The notes: generated by a model not told the origin, from the sequence alone. A stretch of 64,000 nt of DNA from Tritonibacter horizontis (GCF_001518015.1 NZ_LPUY01000060.1:1-64000); one strand, 5' to 3'; shown: positions 43,552-52,760, counted from the first letter of the stretch. Made by a program: numbers and translations.

Positions 43552-44389
43552 TGCAAACTTCCGCAAGAGTTGGCTTGGGTGCCATTGCGCCCGCCACCAT
43601 TGTGGCCGCGCTGCGCAGGATATCTGGCCAGTTGGAGCTGATGACAGGTTCCCTGACCTTGCCGCCGATCAAGCCCTTCAGTTCTTTTGGGCAGGCTGCC
43701 GGATCGAAGAGGTAGAGGCGCTTGGAAGGCAGATCCCGGATGCGGGGGATGAACTGAAAGCCCAGAAGGGCGGTGACGGAGCTGTCTGCGGTTTCCGTCA
43801 GCAGGGCATCAAGTCGGCTGCGTGTCTTATCATCCAGCCGGTCAGCAATTCGCGCATCGATCCGTCGCTCGGCAGCAACAAGTGCGTCCGCGCAGAGTCG
43901 TTCGATAACCGTGATCCCAGGTAGGATGGTCTGGGTCGCCCGGCATTGCTCTACGAACCGCCGCGCCAAATCCTCGTTCGACCGGGCGGTTTCGGCTTCG
44001 TTCTCAGTCCAGACCTTCAGGTCGCGCGACCCTCGGCCAGTGAACATCTTGTAGTCATAAAGATCCCGCAGGGCAGCCAGGTGTTCGTGGCGCGTTTCTT
44101 CCCGGCTTGCATATCCCGCCAGATCGTCCGCTTTCAGCCCAAGTTGCGCCGCCAGAAAACGCGTGACTTCCAGTGGAATGACCTCACCCGGAGTTAGCAA
44201 GCGACCGGGGTAGCGCAACGCACAAAGCTGGAGAGCAAAGCCGAAACGATTGTGTGGGCGGCGACGGGCGCGGATGATTTCCAAGTCGTCGTCCGCCAAA
44301 GTGTAATGGCGCAGCATCACGGTTCGATCAGTCGGAAGGTCAAAAAGTGCTGAGCGCTGCCGCTCGGTCAGGACGGTACGATGCGCCAT
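43552..44389 (-). pseudogene. tnpA: Tn3 family transposase TnpA, deleted and truncated
   Basis: The N-terminus is normal (MAHRTVLTERQRSALFDLP, ADDDLEIIRARRRPHNRFGFALQLCALRYPG, DUF4158-type). At about residue 205 the sequence jumps from SRLDALLTETADS to LLGFQFIPRIRDLPSKRLY, skipping the central several hundred residues. It then runs to APKPTL, shifts frame (LRKFAS) and ends at IS3-like DNA near 43552. The C-terminal 57 residues of a TnpA lie at 60686-60859. No DDE triad remains. Confidence 0.85.
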
Positions 44390-44489
44390 GTATCTTTTGC
44401 TTTCTTATAATGGTTTGTTTATTGATGATTAAGATACTGAATAAGGAATTATTTTGATGGCTGAAAGCATGCTGTTTTCCAGAACACCT

Positions 44490-44503
44490 CAAACGAACGT
44501 TTG
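44490..44503 (+). promoter_or_regulatory. res: res-type palindrome between tnpA and tnpR
   Basis: CAAACG-AA-CGTTTG lies seven bases before the tnpR start in the 120-bp AT-rich gap between the divergent tnpA and tnpR genes. This is where Tn3 resolvase binds to resolve cointegrates and repress both genes. Confidence 0.6.
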
Positions 44504-44509
44504 TGAAAC

Positions 44510-45121
44510 ATGCTGATCGGGTATGCCCGCGTCTCAAAAGCCGACGGAAGCCAGTCCCTAGACCTGCAGCGGGATGCCTTGATCACAGCGAGCGTGGAAG
44601 AAGAACAGATTTACTCAGATCTGGCGTCGGGCAAGAAGGATGACCGATCCGGTCTGGAGGCCTGCCTCAAGGCATTGCGTGAGGGGGATGTGCTGGTCGT
44701 GTGGAAGCTCGACCGCTTGGGGCGCAGCCTCCACCACCTTGTCAAAACCGTCAGCATGCTGTCCGAGCGTGGCGTCGGCCTCAAGGTTCTAACCGGGCAA
44801 GGGGCGCAGATTGACACAACAACTGCGGCAGGACGGCTTTCATTCGGCATCTTTGCCGCTCTCGCCGAATTTGAAAGCGAGTTGATACGCGAACGCACAA
44901 TGGCGGGGTTACAAGCCGCCCGCGCCCGCGGCCGGAAAGGTGGAAGGAAATTTGCTCTGACAAAAGCGCAGGTGCGAATGGCGCAGGCCGCTATGGCCAG
45001 CCGCGATACATCGGTTTCAGAACTTTGTAAGGAATTGGGGGTCAAACCGGTCACACTCTACCGATATGTCGACCCGAACGGCAATCTGCGCGATTATGGG
45101 AAACGGGTTCTCACCGCTTAG
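44510..45121 (+). CDS. tnpR: Tn3 family resolvase TnpR
   Basis: A complete 203-residue serine resolvase. S9 lies in MLIGYARVSKADGSQSLDLQ; the active-site arginine region is VVWKLDRLGRSLHHLVKTV; the E helix is AALAEFESELIRERTMAGL; the C-terminal helix-turn-helix is TSVSELCKELGVKPVTLYRYV. It is divergent from the broken tnpA, with res between. Its TAG stop (45119-45121) lies inside the 38-bp terminal repeat of the transposon. Confidence 0.93.
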   Translation: MLIGYARVSKADGSQSLDLQRDALITASVEEEQIYSDLASGKKDDRSGLEACLKALREGDVLVVWKLDRLGRSLHHLVKTVSMLSERGVGLKVLTGQGAQIDTTTAAGRLSFGIFAALAEFESELIRERTMAGLQAARARGRKGGRKFALTKAQVRMAQAAMASRDTSVSELCKELGVKPVTLYRYVDPNGNLRDYGKRVLTA

Positions 45122-45159
45122 CGTAGGATTCTGCACTCTCCGGCATCAGACCCCTTGTC
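45117..45159 (+). repeat. Tn3 terminal inverted repeat (resolvase end) and TTGTC target duplication
   Basis: A 38-bp sequence (45117-45154) whose complement starts GGGGTCTGATGCC and ends ACGCTAAG, the standard Tn3-family pattern. The outer end is at 45154. It is followed by TTGTC (45155-45159). The same 38 bp recur at 60869-60906 followed by GACAA. Confidence 0.9.
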
Positions 45160-45180
45160 GCAGACGATCGGAAAGCGATT

Positions 45181-46377
45181 TCAGCCGTCCTTTTGGTTGA
45201 TGATCAGTTCTGAATTCTCAGGCAGTTCCGAAACAATGCTCACGTCGTCGGCGCGGATTCGTGCATGCAGTTTGAAGGTCTCTGCTGCGGCTGTTTCCGC
45301 TGCAGAAGCATCGGCACCGTCTTCCAGAACAAGCGAGAGGCGGATCATGTCGCGATCGTTCTCGCGCGTTACCACGGCCTGCGCGGCCTTTGCGCCCGGC
45401 GTACCGATGACAACTTCTTCGATCACGCGCGGATAAACGAAAATCTCACGCACTTTGACCGCTGCGCCGACTCGGCCCTGCAGTGCGGAAATCCGGCTGA
45501 CGGTGCCATCCGCGTTGCTCTCCAGCGCAAAGGCGCTGTCTCCGGTGCCAAACCGAATCATCGGCCAGGTGGCATCGCGCGCGGTCACAACAACCTCACC
45601 CGGTTCCCCGTGAGCGACCTGTTCACCACTGACCGGATCGCAGATTTGCACCACGCGGTCGGGATGAACCACATAGCCGTCGCCGCCATCCTCATAGCCG
45701 ACAAGGCCCAGATCCGCAGTGGCATAGGCAGCCCAGGTCGACACGCCATAGTCCGCCTCGATCCGGCGGCGCTTGGCCATCCAGTCGCCCATCTCACCGC
45801 CGAGGAAGGCCGTTTTCACCTTCCAGGCGTCGCGGCCATAGGTTTCGATCACCTTGTCCGCCAGCGTCAGGAAAAACGCGGTGGATGCGCAGATCGAAGT
45901 GACGCCGGTTTCGACGATGATCTGCGCCTGAAGCTCGGTATTGCCGACGCCGCCGGGAATTACGGTGGCCCCGGCGGCCTGTGCCGCTTCGTCGAACAAA
46001 AGCCCCGCCGGCACGAGGTGATACATCCAGGTGTTCAGGATGATGTCGCCCGCGCCCACGTCGGCCGATCTGAACAGCAGGTCCAAGCCGTGTCCACCGC
46101 CGCCCGAAAGCGACGGCTCGAAGATCGGGCCGGGCGACACGTAGATCCGGCCGACATCCCTTAGATCGGCAGCGAGAAACCCGCCGAAGGGTGGGTTGGC
46201 GCGCTGGAGCTTGAGAAGTTCTTCCTTCTTCATCACCGGCAGCCGTGACAGATCTGCCAGAGACCTGACGGCCGCCGGATCGAATCCGGCAGCCGCAAAT
46301 CGTGATTTCAGCCCAGGGGCCCTTTCGGCTGCGGCGGCATAGGCCTGAGCTATGTCCTTGTAGATGTCTTCAGACAT
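45181..46377 (-). CDS. phenylacetate-CoA-ligase-like AMP-binding protein
   Basis: A 398-residue PaaK-like protein. The hinge and C-terminal parts look normal (PMIRFGTGDSAF, LQGRVGAAVKVREIFVYPRVIEEVV). The nucleotide loop does not: where PaaK has a Ser-Ser-Gly-Thr-Thr-Gly loop, this has VSPGPIFEPSLSGGGGHG. The adenine motif is also altered (WAAYATADLG). It may use a variant loop or have lost ligase activity. It is the last gene of the leftward operon starting at operator site 3 (50685-50700). Confidence 0.8.
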   Translation of the reverse strand: MSEDIYKDIAQAYAAAAERAPGLKSRFAAAGFDPAAVRSLADLSRLPVMKKEELLKLQRANPPFGGFLAADLRDVGRIYVSPGPIFEPSLSGGGGHGLDLLFRSADVGAGDIILNTWMYHLVPAGLLFDEAAQAAGATVIPGGVGNTELQAQIIVETGVTSICASTAFFLTLADKVIETYGRDAWKVKTAFLGGEMGDWMAKRRRIEADYGVSTWAAYATADLGLVGYEDGGDGYVVHPDRVVQICDPVSGEQVAHGEPGEVVVTARDATWPMIRFGTGDSAFALESNADGTVSRISALQGRVGAAVKVREIFVYPRVIEEVVIGTPGAKAAQAVVTRENDRDMIRLSLVLEDGADASAAETAAAETFKLHARIRADDVSIVSELPENSELIINQKDG

Positions 46378-46404
46378 GACGATGCCTCCCTGTGCAGTCG
46401 TGGT

Positions 46405-47214
46405 TTAAAGCGGGCAGTCCTTGCGGAAGTTCGGCGCGCGCTTCTCGCGATGCGACAGCACCCCTTCCTTGACGTCTTCGCCCATGAACCCGAGCATTTC
46501 AAGCGCAGTCGAGGCATCGAAGATCGGGCCAGCCTGGCGCAGCCAGTTGTTCAGCGAATATTTGGTCCAGCGGATCGCGCTTTGCGAGCCGTTGGCCAGT
46601 TCGACGGCCGTGTCCAAAGCGGTCTGCTGCAACACGTCATCTTCGACGCACATGGACACCAGCCCGATGCGCTCGGCCTCTTCGCCGGACACCGGCTTGC
46701 AGGTCATCAGATAGTACTTCGCCTTGGCCATCGAGGTCAGCAATGGCCAGATGATTGCCGCGACATCGCCAGCGGCAACGCCCAGACGCGGGTGACCGTC
46801 AACGATCTTGGCCTTCTTCCCGGCGATCGAGATGTCGGCCAGGAGGGCCACCACAAGTCCGGCACCGGCGGCAGGACCGTTGATGGCGGAAATGATCGGC
46901 TTGTTGCAGTTGATGATGTTGTAAACGAGGTCTTTGGCCTCTTTCCAAGTCTTCATGATCTCGTACGAATTGCCGATCATGCTTTCGATCAGGCTGAAAT
47001 CGCCGCCAGCAGAAAACGCCTTGCCCGCGCCGGTCACGATGACCACACTGATGTCGGGGTCGCGGTCGATGTCGAGCCACATGTCGGTCATCTGGGTGTG
47101 GGTTTCCGCATCTACGGAATTGAAGGACTCAGGGCGGTCGAACGTGATGCGCAGGACGCGATCAGCCGGGTAGTCGAATTTCATCTTGTGATATTTTGCG
47201 TAACGGTCAGACAT
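46405..47214 (-). CDS. enoyl-CoA hydratase/isomerase family protein 3
   Basis: A 269-residue crotonase-fold protein: [17 protein letters not shown], the oxyanion segment [18 protein letters not shown], and [48 protein letters not shown]. The second glutamate of classical hydratases is not at its usual place ([10 protein letters not shown]), so isomerase, hydrolase or lyase activity is possible. A purine-rich GAGGAAAAGAACC stretch precedes its ATG. It follows the acyl-CoA dehydrogenase with a 27-base gap. Confidence 0.85.
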   Translation of the reverse strand: MSDRYAKYHKMKFDYPADRVLRITFDRPESFNSVDAETHTQMTDMWLDIDRDPDISVVIVTGAGKAFSAGGDFSLIESMIGNSYEIMKTWKEAKDLVYNIINCNKPIISAINGPAAGAGLVVALLADISIAGKKAKIVDGHPRLGVAAGDVAAIIWPLLTSMAKAKYYLMTCKPVSGEEAERIGLVSMCVEDDVLQQTALDTAVELANGSQSAIRWTKYSLNNWLRQAGPIFDASTALEMLGFMGEDVKEGVLSHREKRAPNFRKDCPL

Positions 47215-47241
47215 GGTTCTTTTCCTCCTCAGGGTATGGGT

Positions 47242-48393
47242 TCAGTCAGGCAATCCGAGGACGGCCTTGGACAGGATGTTTCGTTGGATTTCGTTCGATC
47301 CGCCGTAAATCGTCGTCGGTCTGGCCTTGTAGAAGCTCGCAAGGACATCGACACTTACATTGCCGACCTGAAGCGGGCCGACGGTGCCGCCATCGGGGCC
47401 GGCGGCCTCGATCATCAGTTCGGTGATGCGCTGAAAGCACTCGGTCACCCAGATCTTGAGCATCGAGACATCGGCGCCCAGCGTCTCGCCACGCTTCAGT
47501 TGGTCCGCAAAACGGGCATAAAGCGCCGCGTGATCTTCGACATCGAGCGCGGCCTGGGCAAAACGGTCGCGAAAAACCGGATCGTCGTACGCGCCACGGC
47601 CTCGGGCGAAACTTTCAAGCTGCCCCAACGCGTTCTGGGCCAGGCTTGGCGAGCCGATGAAGATGCGCTCGAAGCTCAGGAGCGCCTTGGCCATGCTCCA
47701 ACCCTTGTTCAACTCGCCCACGAGGTTCTCGCGGGGGGTACGGGCATTGTCGAAGAAGACTTCGCAAAACTCCGTCTCACCCGACAGGGTTGTGATCGTG
47801 CGCACGTCGACACCGGGCTGATCCATCGGAGCGAGCAGGAAGCTGATGCCCTGCTGCTTCTTCGGCGCGTTCGGATCGGTCCGAACCAGCATGAAGATGT
47901 GCGAGGCATCATGCGCCATCGTGGTCCAGATCTTCTGGCCATTGATGACGAAATCGTCGCCGTCAATCTCGGCACGCGTGCGCAGGTTGGCCAGATCGGA
48001 CCCGGCGCCGGGCTCGGAGTAGCCCTGGCACCAGATGTCTTCGCAGCTCAAAATACGTGGCAGCCAATAGTCTTTTTGTTTCTGAGTGCCAAACTTGATG
48101 ATCAGGGGGCCGACCATCTGCACACCCATGTCTCGGCCACGGTTGACACCCCCGCGCTGCTGCTCTTCGTAGAAGATCAGCAGCTTGGCGGCGTTCAGCC
48201 CCATGCCGCCGTATTCCGCGGGCCAGGCCGGCGCAACCCATCCCTTGGTGTGCAGCTTGCGATGCCAATGTTCGATCTCGGCGAATTTCGGGCGGTGTGG
48301 CAGATGGCGCAGTTCTTCGGGGTATTCCGTCTCGAAGAACTGGTGCACCTCTTTTCGGAACTCTGCATCGCTCATAGCGTTCCAGTCGGTCAT
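47242..48393 (-). CDS. acyl-CoA dehydrogenase, catalytic-type subunit of a probable heteromer
   Basis: A 383-residue acyl-CoA dehydrogenase with the normal flavin-site sequence QGYSEPGAGSDLANLRTRAEIDGDDFVINGQKIWTT and C-terminal PTTIYGGSNEIQRNILSKAVLGLPD. Its ATG at 48393 overlaps the stop of the following acyl-CoA dehydrogenase gene (ATGA). Two adjacent genes of unlike sequence, one lacking the GGSNEI end, is the pattern of the alpha2-beta2 enzymes (FadE28-FadE29, ChsE1-ChsE2) that oxidise steroid side chains. The heteromer is inferred from this. Confidence 0.88.
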   Translation of the reverse strand: MTDWNAMSDAEFRKEVHQFFETEYPEELRHLPHRPKFAEIEHWHRKLHTKGWVAPAWPAEYGGMGLNAAKLLIFYEEQQRGGVNRGRDMGVQMVGPLIIKFGTQKQKDYWLPRILSCEDIWCQGYSEPGAGSDLANLRTRAEIDGDDFVINGQKIWTTMAHDASHIFMLVRTDPNAPKKQQGISFLLAPMDQPGVDVRTITTLSGETEFCEVFFDNARTPRENLVGELNKGWSMAKALLSFERIFIGSPSLAQNALGQLESFARGRGAYDDPVFRDRFAQAALDVEDHAALYARFADQLKRGETLGADVSMLKIWVTECFQRITELMIEAAGPDGGTVGPLQVGNVSVDVLASFYKARPTTIYGGSNEIQRNILSKAVLGLPD

Positions 48394-49514
48394 TGTGCGA
48401 CTCCCTCTTCTTCGCGCGCGTCGAGCCAAATCCGCCTGTGATATACGTCGTCGCCCAACCAGGCCGACAGCACCAGCGCCCGGTTCAGATAAAGCCCGAT
48501 GTCAAACTCGTCAGTATAGCCGACCGCCCCGTGCAGCTGAATCGCGTCGCGCGTGATCTTCTTTGCGGCCGTGACAGCGCGCGCCTTGGCACGGCTTGCC
48601 AGCCGCGCGCGGATCTTCGGAACCGTTTCGCAATCCATCTGGGCCAGAACTTCGCGAACGCACGCTTGTGCAACCTCAAGCATGACATTCAGATCCACGG
48701 CGCGGTGCTGAATGACCTGGAACGACCCGATGGGCTTGTCGAATTGCTCGCGGGTTTTGATGTAGTCCAGAGTAATCTCAAATGCGCGATCACTCAGGCC
48801 GACAAGCTCGGCCGCGGCCAGGGCCGTTACATCGCTGATCGCCTCGGCGAGCGCATCCTGGACCGCGGAACCCTCAGCCAGTTGCTCTGCCGGAGTTCCG
48901 GAAAACGAAAGCTCGCCCAGCGAACTGCCGTCGGCCTGCACGCGCTTGTCGACGGAAAGTCCGTCTGCGGTGGCCTCGGTCAGGACGAGAACCGGACCAT
49001 TTTGCCCCCCGGCTACAACAAGGAATCCATGCGACCCGGCCGCGCCTACAACCCAAGCCTTGCTGCCGGTCAGTTTTCCGTCTGCGTAGCGGCATGTCGC
49101 ATCAGCGGGCGCTCCGCCCGGGCCGCGTTCCTGCCAGGCCACCGCCAAGGTGGTTTCGCCGTTGATGAGCTGCTCCATCTTCGGATGATCCGGGCGAAGG
49201 CGACGCAGAAGGCCGAGGCTCAGCCCGATCGTCAACACCACCGGTTCTGGGGCAATCACGCGGCCGACTTCCTCGGCGATGACGCCACCGGCGGCCAGGC
49301 CCATTCCAAGCCCGCCATTTGCTTCGGGCACCGTCACGCCGAAAACGCCGGCCCCAGCCAGTTCACCGATCATGTCCGAATCCCAGCCGCCACTGGCGTC
49401 ACGCAGTTTTCTGGCCCTTCCACTTCCGCCAGCCCGTTCAAACAGGGTGCGTGCGCTCTCGCGCAGCAGGCGAAGGTCTTCCTGGTCGCTGGAAAGCATA
49501 TCAGTCTGTGTCAT
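48390..49514 (-). CDS. acyl-CoA dehydrogenase, second subunit of a probable heteromer
   Basis: A 374-residue protein with an acyl-CoA dehydrogenase fold but diverged flavin region (CRYADGKLTGSKAWVVGAAGSHGFLVVAGG). The C-terminus is AIQLHGAVGYTDEFDIGLYLNRALVLSAWLGD, without the usual GG(T/S)NEI motif. It resembles the FadE29-like partner of a heteromeric dehydrogenase. It overlaps the MaoC gene by 14 bases at its start and the other subunit by four bases at its end, so all three are coupled. Confidence 0.85.
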   Translation of the reverse strand: MTQTDMLSSDQEDLRLLRESARTLFERAGGSGRARKLRDASGGWDSDMIGELAGAGVFGVTVPEANGGLGMGLAAGGVIAEEVGRVIAPEPVVLTIGLSLGLLRRLRPDHPKMEQLINGETTLAVAWQERGPGGAPADATCRYADGKLTGSKAWVVGAAGSHGFLVVAGGQNGPVLVLTEATADGLSVDKRVQADGSSLGELSFSGTPAEQLAEGSAVQDALAEAISDVTALAAAELVGLSDRAFEITLDYIKTREQFDKPIGSFQVIQHRAVDLNVMLEVAQACVREVLAQMDCETVPKIRARLASRAKARAVTAAKKITRDAIQLHGAVGYTDEFDIGLYLNRALVLSAWLGDDVYHRRIWLDAREEEGVAQ

Positions 49515-49950
49515 TTCGTTTTCGCTTCATCATCAATGGGACGTCAGCCGAAAGAACGACCTCGCCCTTGGGGTTCCTGGCGCTGAGCGTATAGTGCAAA
49601 ACACCTCGGTCGGGCTTGCTTTTGGACGGCGTGACCGAGTTGATCGTCATTTCGATATCGAGGGGTTCATCCGGGCGGACAGGCAGCAGCCAGCGCAGAT
49701 TGTCAAAGCCCATACCGCCTATGTTCGCCATGCCGGTCATCAAATCCGTCACGACAGGTTTGAACACCTCAAGCACGGTCTGAAATCCCGAGGCGATCAG
49801 GCTGCCATGTATCGCGGTCGCATAGTCTTCGTCGGTGTGCAGCCGTTGCGGGTCCCACTCCTGGGCAAACGCCTTTATGGACTGTGCGCTCATCGGGGCG
49901 CTGCGAAAGTGAAACACCTGGCCAGGTGCGAAATCTTCCAAATACTTCAC
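49501..49950 (-). CDS. MaoC-like enoyl-CoA hydratase, single hot-dog
   Basis: A 149-residue hot-dog protein with the R-specific hydratase motif EWDPQRLHTDEDYATAIHGSLIASG (catalytic Asp and His). The start is GTG at 49950, overlapping the preceding stop as GTGA. It should hydrate the double bond made by the coupled dehydrogenase. Single-domain MaoC proteins act as dimers, or as one half of a MaoC/DUF35 complex such as ChsH1-ChsH2. Confidence 0.85.
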   Translation of the reverse strand: MKYLEDFAPGQVFHFRSAPMSAQSIKAFAQEWDPQRLHTDEDYATAIHGSLIASGFQTVLEVFKPVVTDLMTGMANIGGMGFDNLRWLLPVRPDEPLDIEMTINSVTPSKSKPDRGVLHYTLSARNPKGEVVLSADVPLMMKRKRNDTD

Positions 49951-50666
49951 GTCGCCGGCTCCGCTGCAAAAGCGGAATCATACCCGCTCGAATCTCTGGA
50001 AATCCGAACGCGGTTGAACTCCTCCAGTTTCGGATAAGTTTCCGTGAAGGCCTTCAGGAACTCACCTATCGGCGCATCGACATAAAGACCCCGGTCGTTC
50101 ACATACTCCATGTGGCGCTGGTCCTGTTCGTCGAACTCGTGGAAAAGAGCGTCATGATAGCCGTCAAAGACCAGAGGCTTGACCCCGAATCTTTCACACA
50201 TCTCTGTGTTGAAAGCGGGTGTTACCTTGTAAGGTTCACCACCCAGCCACAGTTGAACGTAGCCGTGATAGATAAAGAGATCGGTCCCCATCAGCTCCTG
50301 CAGCTTGGGTGTATTCAGGTGGTTGCGCACATCTGCGAACCCCAAAGCGGCGGGGATACCGACGGCGCGCAGACAGGCCGCAAGCAGGATTGCCTTGGGG
50401 ACGCAGTACGCTGCCTTCACCCCGGCGATCCGGCTGGCACGATAGGAATCTTCATCCAGCGCAAAACAATACGGGTCGTAACGGATGTCGTCGCGAACCG
50501 CCTCGAACAAGCGGATCGCCTTGTCTCGTTTGGTCGCGCCCACAGGAAGATTGCGCAAAGCCGATGTGACGAAGCCCTGCACTTCGAGGCTGTCGCTTTC
50601 AACAAAGTGCGACGGCATGACATAGCGCTCGGCCTCCGCCGGCAGGTCGTCGTGGGGTTGGGCCAA
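49947..50666 (-). CDS. transglutaminase-like protein in the catabolic operon
   Basis: A 239-residue transglutaminase/protease-like protein: C88 in GVKAAYCVPKAILLAACLRAVGIPAAL, H134 in FIYHGYVQLWLGGEPYKVTPAFN. The third acid of the Cys-His-Asp triad is not at its usual place. The start is TTG at 50666, chosen because GGAGAGG precedes it by four bases and no in-frame ATG lies near; the ORF's own first codon (50726) sits in the promoter. First gene of the operon under operator site 3. Its link to acyl-CoA metabolism is unexplained. Confidence 0.8.
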   Translation of the reverse strand: MAQPHDDLPAEAERYVMPSHFVESDSLEVQGFVTSALRNLPVGATKRDKAIRLFEAVRDDIRYDPYCFALDEDSYRASRIAGVKAAYCVPKAILLAACLRAVGIPAALGFADVRNHLNTPKLQELMGTDLFIYHGYVQLWLGGEPYKVTPAFNTEMCERFGVKPLVFDGYHDALFHEFDEQDQRHMEYVNDRGLYVDAPIGEFLKAFTETYPKLEEFNRVRISRDSSGYDSAFAAEPAT

Positions 50667-50684
50667 TGGACCTCTCCATCTTTT

Positions 50685-50726
50685 TCTAACAAGTGTTAGA
50701 TTACAATCCGGAAACCTGCGGGTCAA
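50685..50726 (-). promoter_or_regulatory. promoter and operator site 3, leftward operon
   Basis: On the minus strand TTGACC (50726-50721), 17 bases, TAATCT (50703-50698). The operator TCTAAC-AAGT-GTTAGA as read on the plus strand (50685-50700) overlaps the -10 box. The layout is the same as at site 1. It controls the seven-step gene run from 50666 down to 45181. Confidence 0.85.
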
Positions 50727-50732
50727 TGAGAT

Positions 50733-51869
50733 TTATTCTGTCTTTCGCAAGTTCTGGGCAAAGCGGGTATTATCTTCCCCCAAGGCCGCAGCACGTCCGG
50801 CCGAACCTGCCGCAGATCGGAATTCCGGAGCAATTGGCAGCGGCAGCGCCGGTACCTCCCGACCGGAAATGTTCAGCTTTCGCTCGAATACGCCGCGTGC
50901 GATGAAATGCGGATCGGCCGCAGCTTCGGCGGGCGTTTTCACGACGGAACAACAACAGTCCGCCGCGGCCAGCAAAGACTCCCAATGGGTCGAGGGCTGG
51001 TCGCCCAGACGGCGCGTCACTTCCGCAACACTGGCATTGGGGTCGGACCAGTCATCACGAAGCTCCTGCGGCAGGCCGATGACATCGCAGAACGACTGCC
51101 AGAACTTTTCTTCCAACGCGCCAACGGCAATCTGACGTCCATCCGCAGCCGTATACAGCCGATACCGGGCCAGACCGCCTGTCAGGCGGCTGTGGCCGCT
51201 CTCGATGTTCTGCCCGGCGATCACAGCTTCGGCATGGGCCCAGTAGGCAAAGGCAAACGCCCCCTCGGACATGGCGATATCCAGATGCGTCCCCTGACCA
51301 CTTGCCTGCCGCGCAATCAGGGCCAGCAGGATATTCACCACCGCCGGATAGGTTCCGCCCCCGATATCAGCGACCAGCCCGAAGGGTATGGTTGGCTGGG
51401 CATCCGGACCACGGCTCAGTGACAGAATCCCCGAATCGCCCACATAATTGAGATCATGCCCGGCAGTCGAAGCCTTCGGGCCGGTCTGTCCATAGCCGGT
51501 GATCGAACAATAGATGAGACCGGGATTGATCTCGCGCACGGCCTCGTATCCCAGACCGAGCCGGTCCATCACTCCGGGGCGAAATTGCTCTACCAGAACA
51601 TCGGCCTTTTCAAGCAAAGGGCGCAGAACATTCATTGCGCCCTTTGACTTGAGGTCGATTGCCACCGACCGCTTGCCGTGATTCAAAACAGCGAAGCCAA
51701 TGCTCTCCCCGTCTATTTTCGGCGCGGTCAGGCGTGCGTCCTCACCCGTGCCCGGACGCTCGAACTTGATAACCTCGGCCCCGGCTTCGGATAACATGAG
51801 CGTGGCCATCGGGCCGGGAAGAAGGGTACTGAAATCCAGCACCAGGATGTCCTTGAGCGGCTGTGTCAT
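50733..51869 (-). CDS. CaiB/BaiF (family III) CoA-transferase 2
   Basis: A 378-residue CoA-transferase: ILVLDFSTLLPGPMATLMLSEAGAEVIKFERPG at the N-terminus, and a catalytic aspartate in FGLVADIGGGTYPAVVNILLALIA. The sequence is like alpha-methylacyl-CoA racemase relatives (NHGKRSVAIDLKSKGA), so either CoA transfer or racemisation of a 2-methyl acyl-CoA is possible. It is the last gene of the leftward run from 54317, 10 bases after the MaoC gene, and ends seven bases before the promoter of operator site 3. Confidence 0.85.
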   Translation of the reverse strand: MTQPLKDILVLDFSTLLPGPMATLMLSEAGAEVIKFERPGTGEDARLTAPKIDGESIGFAVLNHGKRSVAIDLKSKGAMNVLRPLLEKADVLVEQFRPGVMDRLGLGYEAVREINPGLIYCSITGYGQTGPKASTAGHDLNYVGDSGILSLSRGPDAQPTIPFGLVADIGGGTYPAVVNILLALIARQASGQGTHLDIAMSEGAFAFAYWAHAEAVIAGQNIESGHSRLTGGLARYRLYTAADGRQIAVGALEEKFWQSFCDVIGLPQELRDDWSDPNASVAEVTRRLGDQPSTHWESLLAAADCCCSVVKTPAEAAADPHFIARGVFERKLNISGREVPALPLPIAPEFRSAAGSAGRAAALGEDNTRFAQNLRKTE

Positions 51870-51879
51870 CGTCCCTCCC

Positions 51880-52737
51880 TCACGCGAAACGCGCAGCCCC
51901 GTTGTTTAGAACCACCACGTCGCGGGCCGGGATCGAAGCGCGGAACCGGGCCTCGCCACCCTCTTCCCAGATCTCAAACCGCACGGTCTCGCCGGGATAG
52001 ACCGGGGCGGAAAACCGCACGTCCAGCCCGACAAGCCGGGCGGCGTCATAATCGAGCAGCGATTTGAGGATCGCCCGCGCCGCCAGACCATAGGTCGCAA
52101 GGCCGTGCAGGATCGGGCGGTCGAACCCGACCGAACGCGCCACATCCGGGTCGGCATGAAGCGGGTTCATGTCACCGCTCAGGCGGTAAACCAGCGCCTG
52201 GCGCGGCAGTGTTTCGATATCGCAGACATGATCGGGCGCGCGGTCGGGCAAAGCCGTCGGGGCCGGGCCGGGCCTGTTTTCGCCACCGAACCCGCCATCG
52301 CCGCGGCAGAAGGCCGACATCGCCACGCGAGCCAGCTTGTCGCCGGTTTCCGCGTCAATGATTTCGCGACTCTGGTAGATGACGGCACCCTTGCCCTCGC
52401 CCTTGTCGGAAATAAAGTCGATCCGGCTGCGGCCGATGATGTTGCCCTTCACCGGCAGCGGCTTGTAGATGTCTAGCCATTGTTCACCATGCAGCACCTT
52501 CTGCCAGTTCACGCCGGTCTTGGGGTTGCGCAGCCAGAAGCCCGGATACCCCATCGTGACCGCCATCGAAGGAACGGCCCTCAGCCCATCTTCATAGACG
52601 AAGGCCAACTCTTTCCTGTCGGTCGGATCCTCGCCGAACCCGAGGCCGAGCGCATAAAGGATCGTATCCCGCTCGGTCAGCGTCTGCTCGATCTCTTCGA
52701 AGTCCCAGTTTGATAGCGCGTCCAAATCCAATGGCAT
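51880..52737 (-). CDS. MaoC-like 2-enoyl-CoA hydratase, double hot-dog
   Basis: A 285-residue R-specific hydratase related to the hydratase 2 part of peroxisomal MFE-2. The signature YRLSGDMNPLHADPDVARSVGFDRPILHGLATYG carries the catalytic Asp and His. The N-terminal hot-dog repeat lacks the motif, as usual. It follows the thiolase-like gene with a 23-base gap. It hydrates an enoyl-CoA to (3R)-hydroxyacyl-CoA, ready for oxidation or retro-aldol cleavage. Confidence 0.9.
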   Translation of the reverse strand: MPLDLDALSNWDFEEIEQTLTERDTILYALGLGFGEDPTDRKELAFVYEDGLRAVPSMAVTMGYPGFWLRNPKTGVNWQKVLHGEQWLDIYKPLPVKGNIIGRSRIDFISDKGEGKGAVIYQSREIIDAETGDKLARVAMSAFCRGDGGFGGENRPGPAPTALPDRAPDHVCDIETLPRQALVYRLSGDMNPLHADPDVARSVGFDRPILHGLATYGLAARAILKSLLDYDAARLVGLDVRFSAPVYPGETVRFEIWEEGGEARFRASIPARDVVVLNNGAARFA

Positions 52738-52760
52738 GATCTTTCCTCCGTCGATCGCTG

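Noticed and set aside
46450-48441. 663-codon open frame on the plus strand
   Set aside because: It lies fully antisense to an enoyl-CoA hydratase and an acyl-CoA dehydrogenase with all family motifs. Long antisense frames are common in DNA of this base composition.
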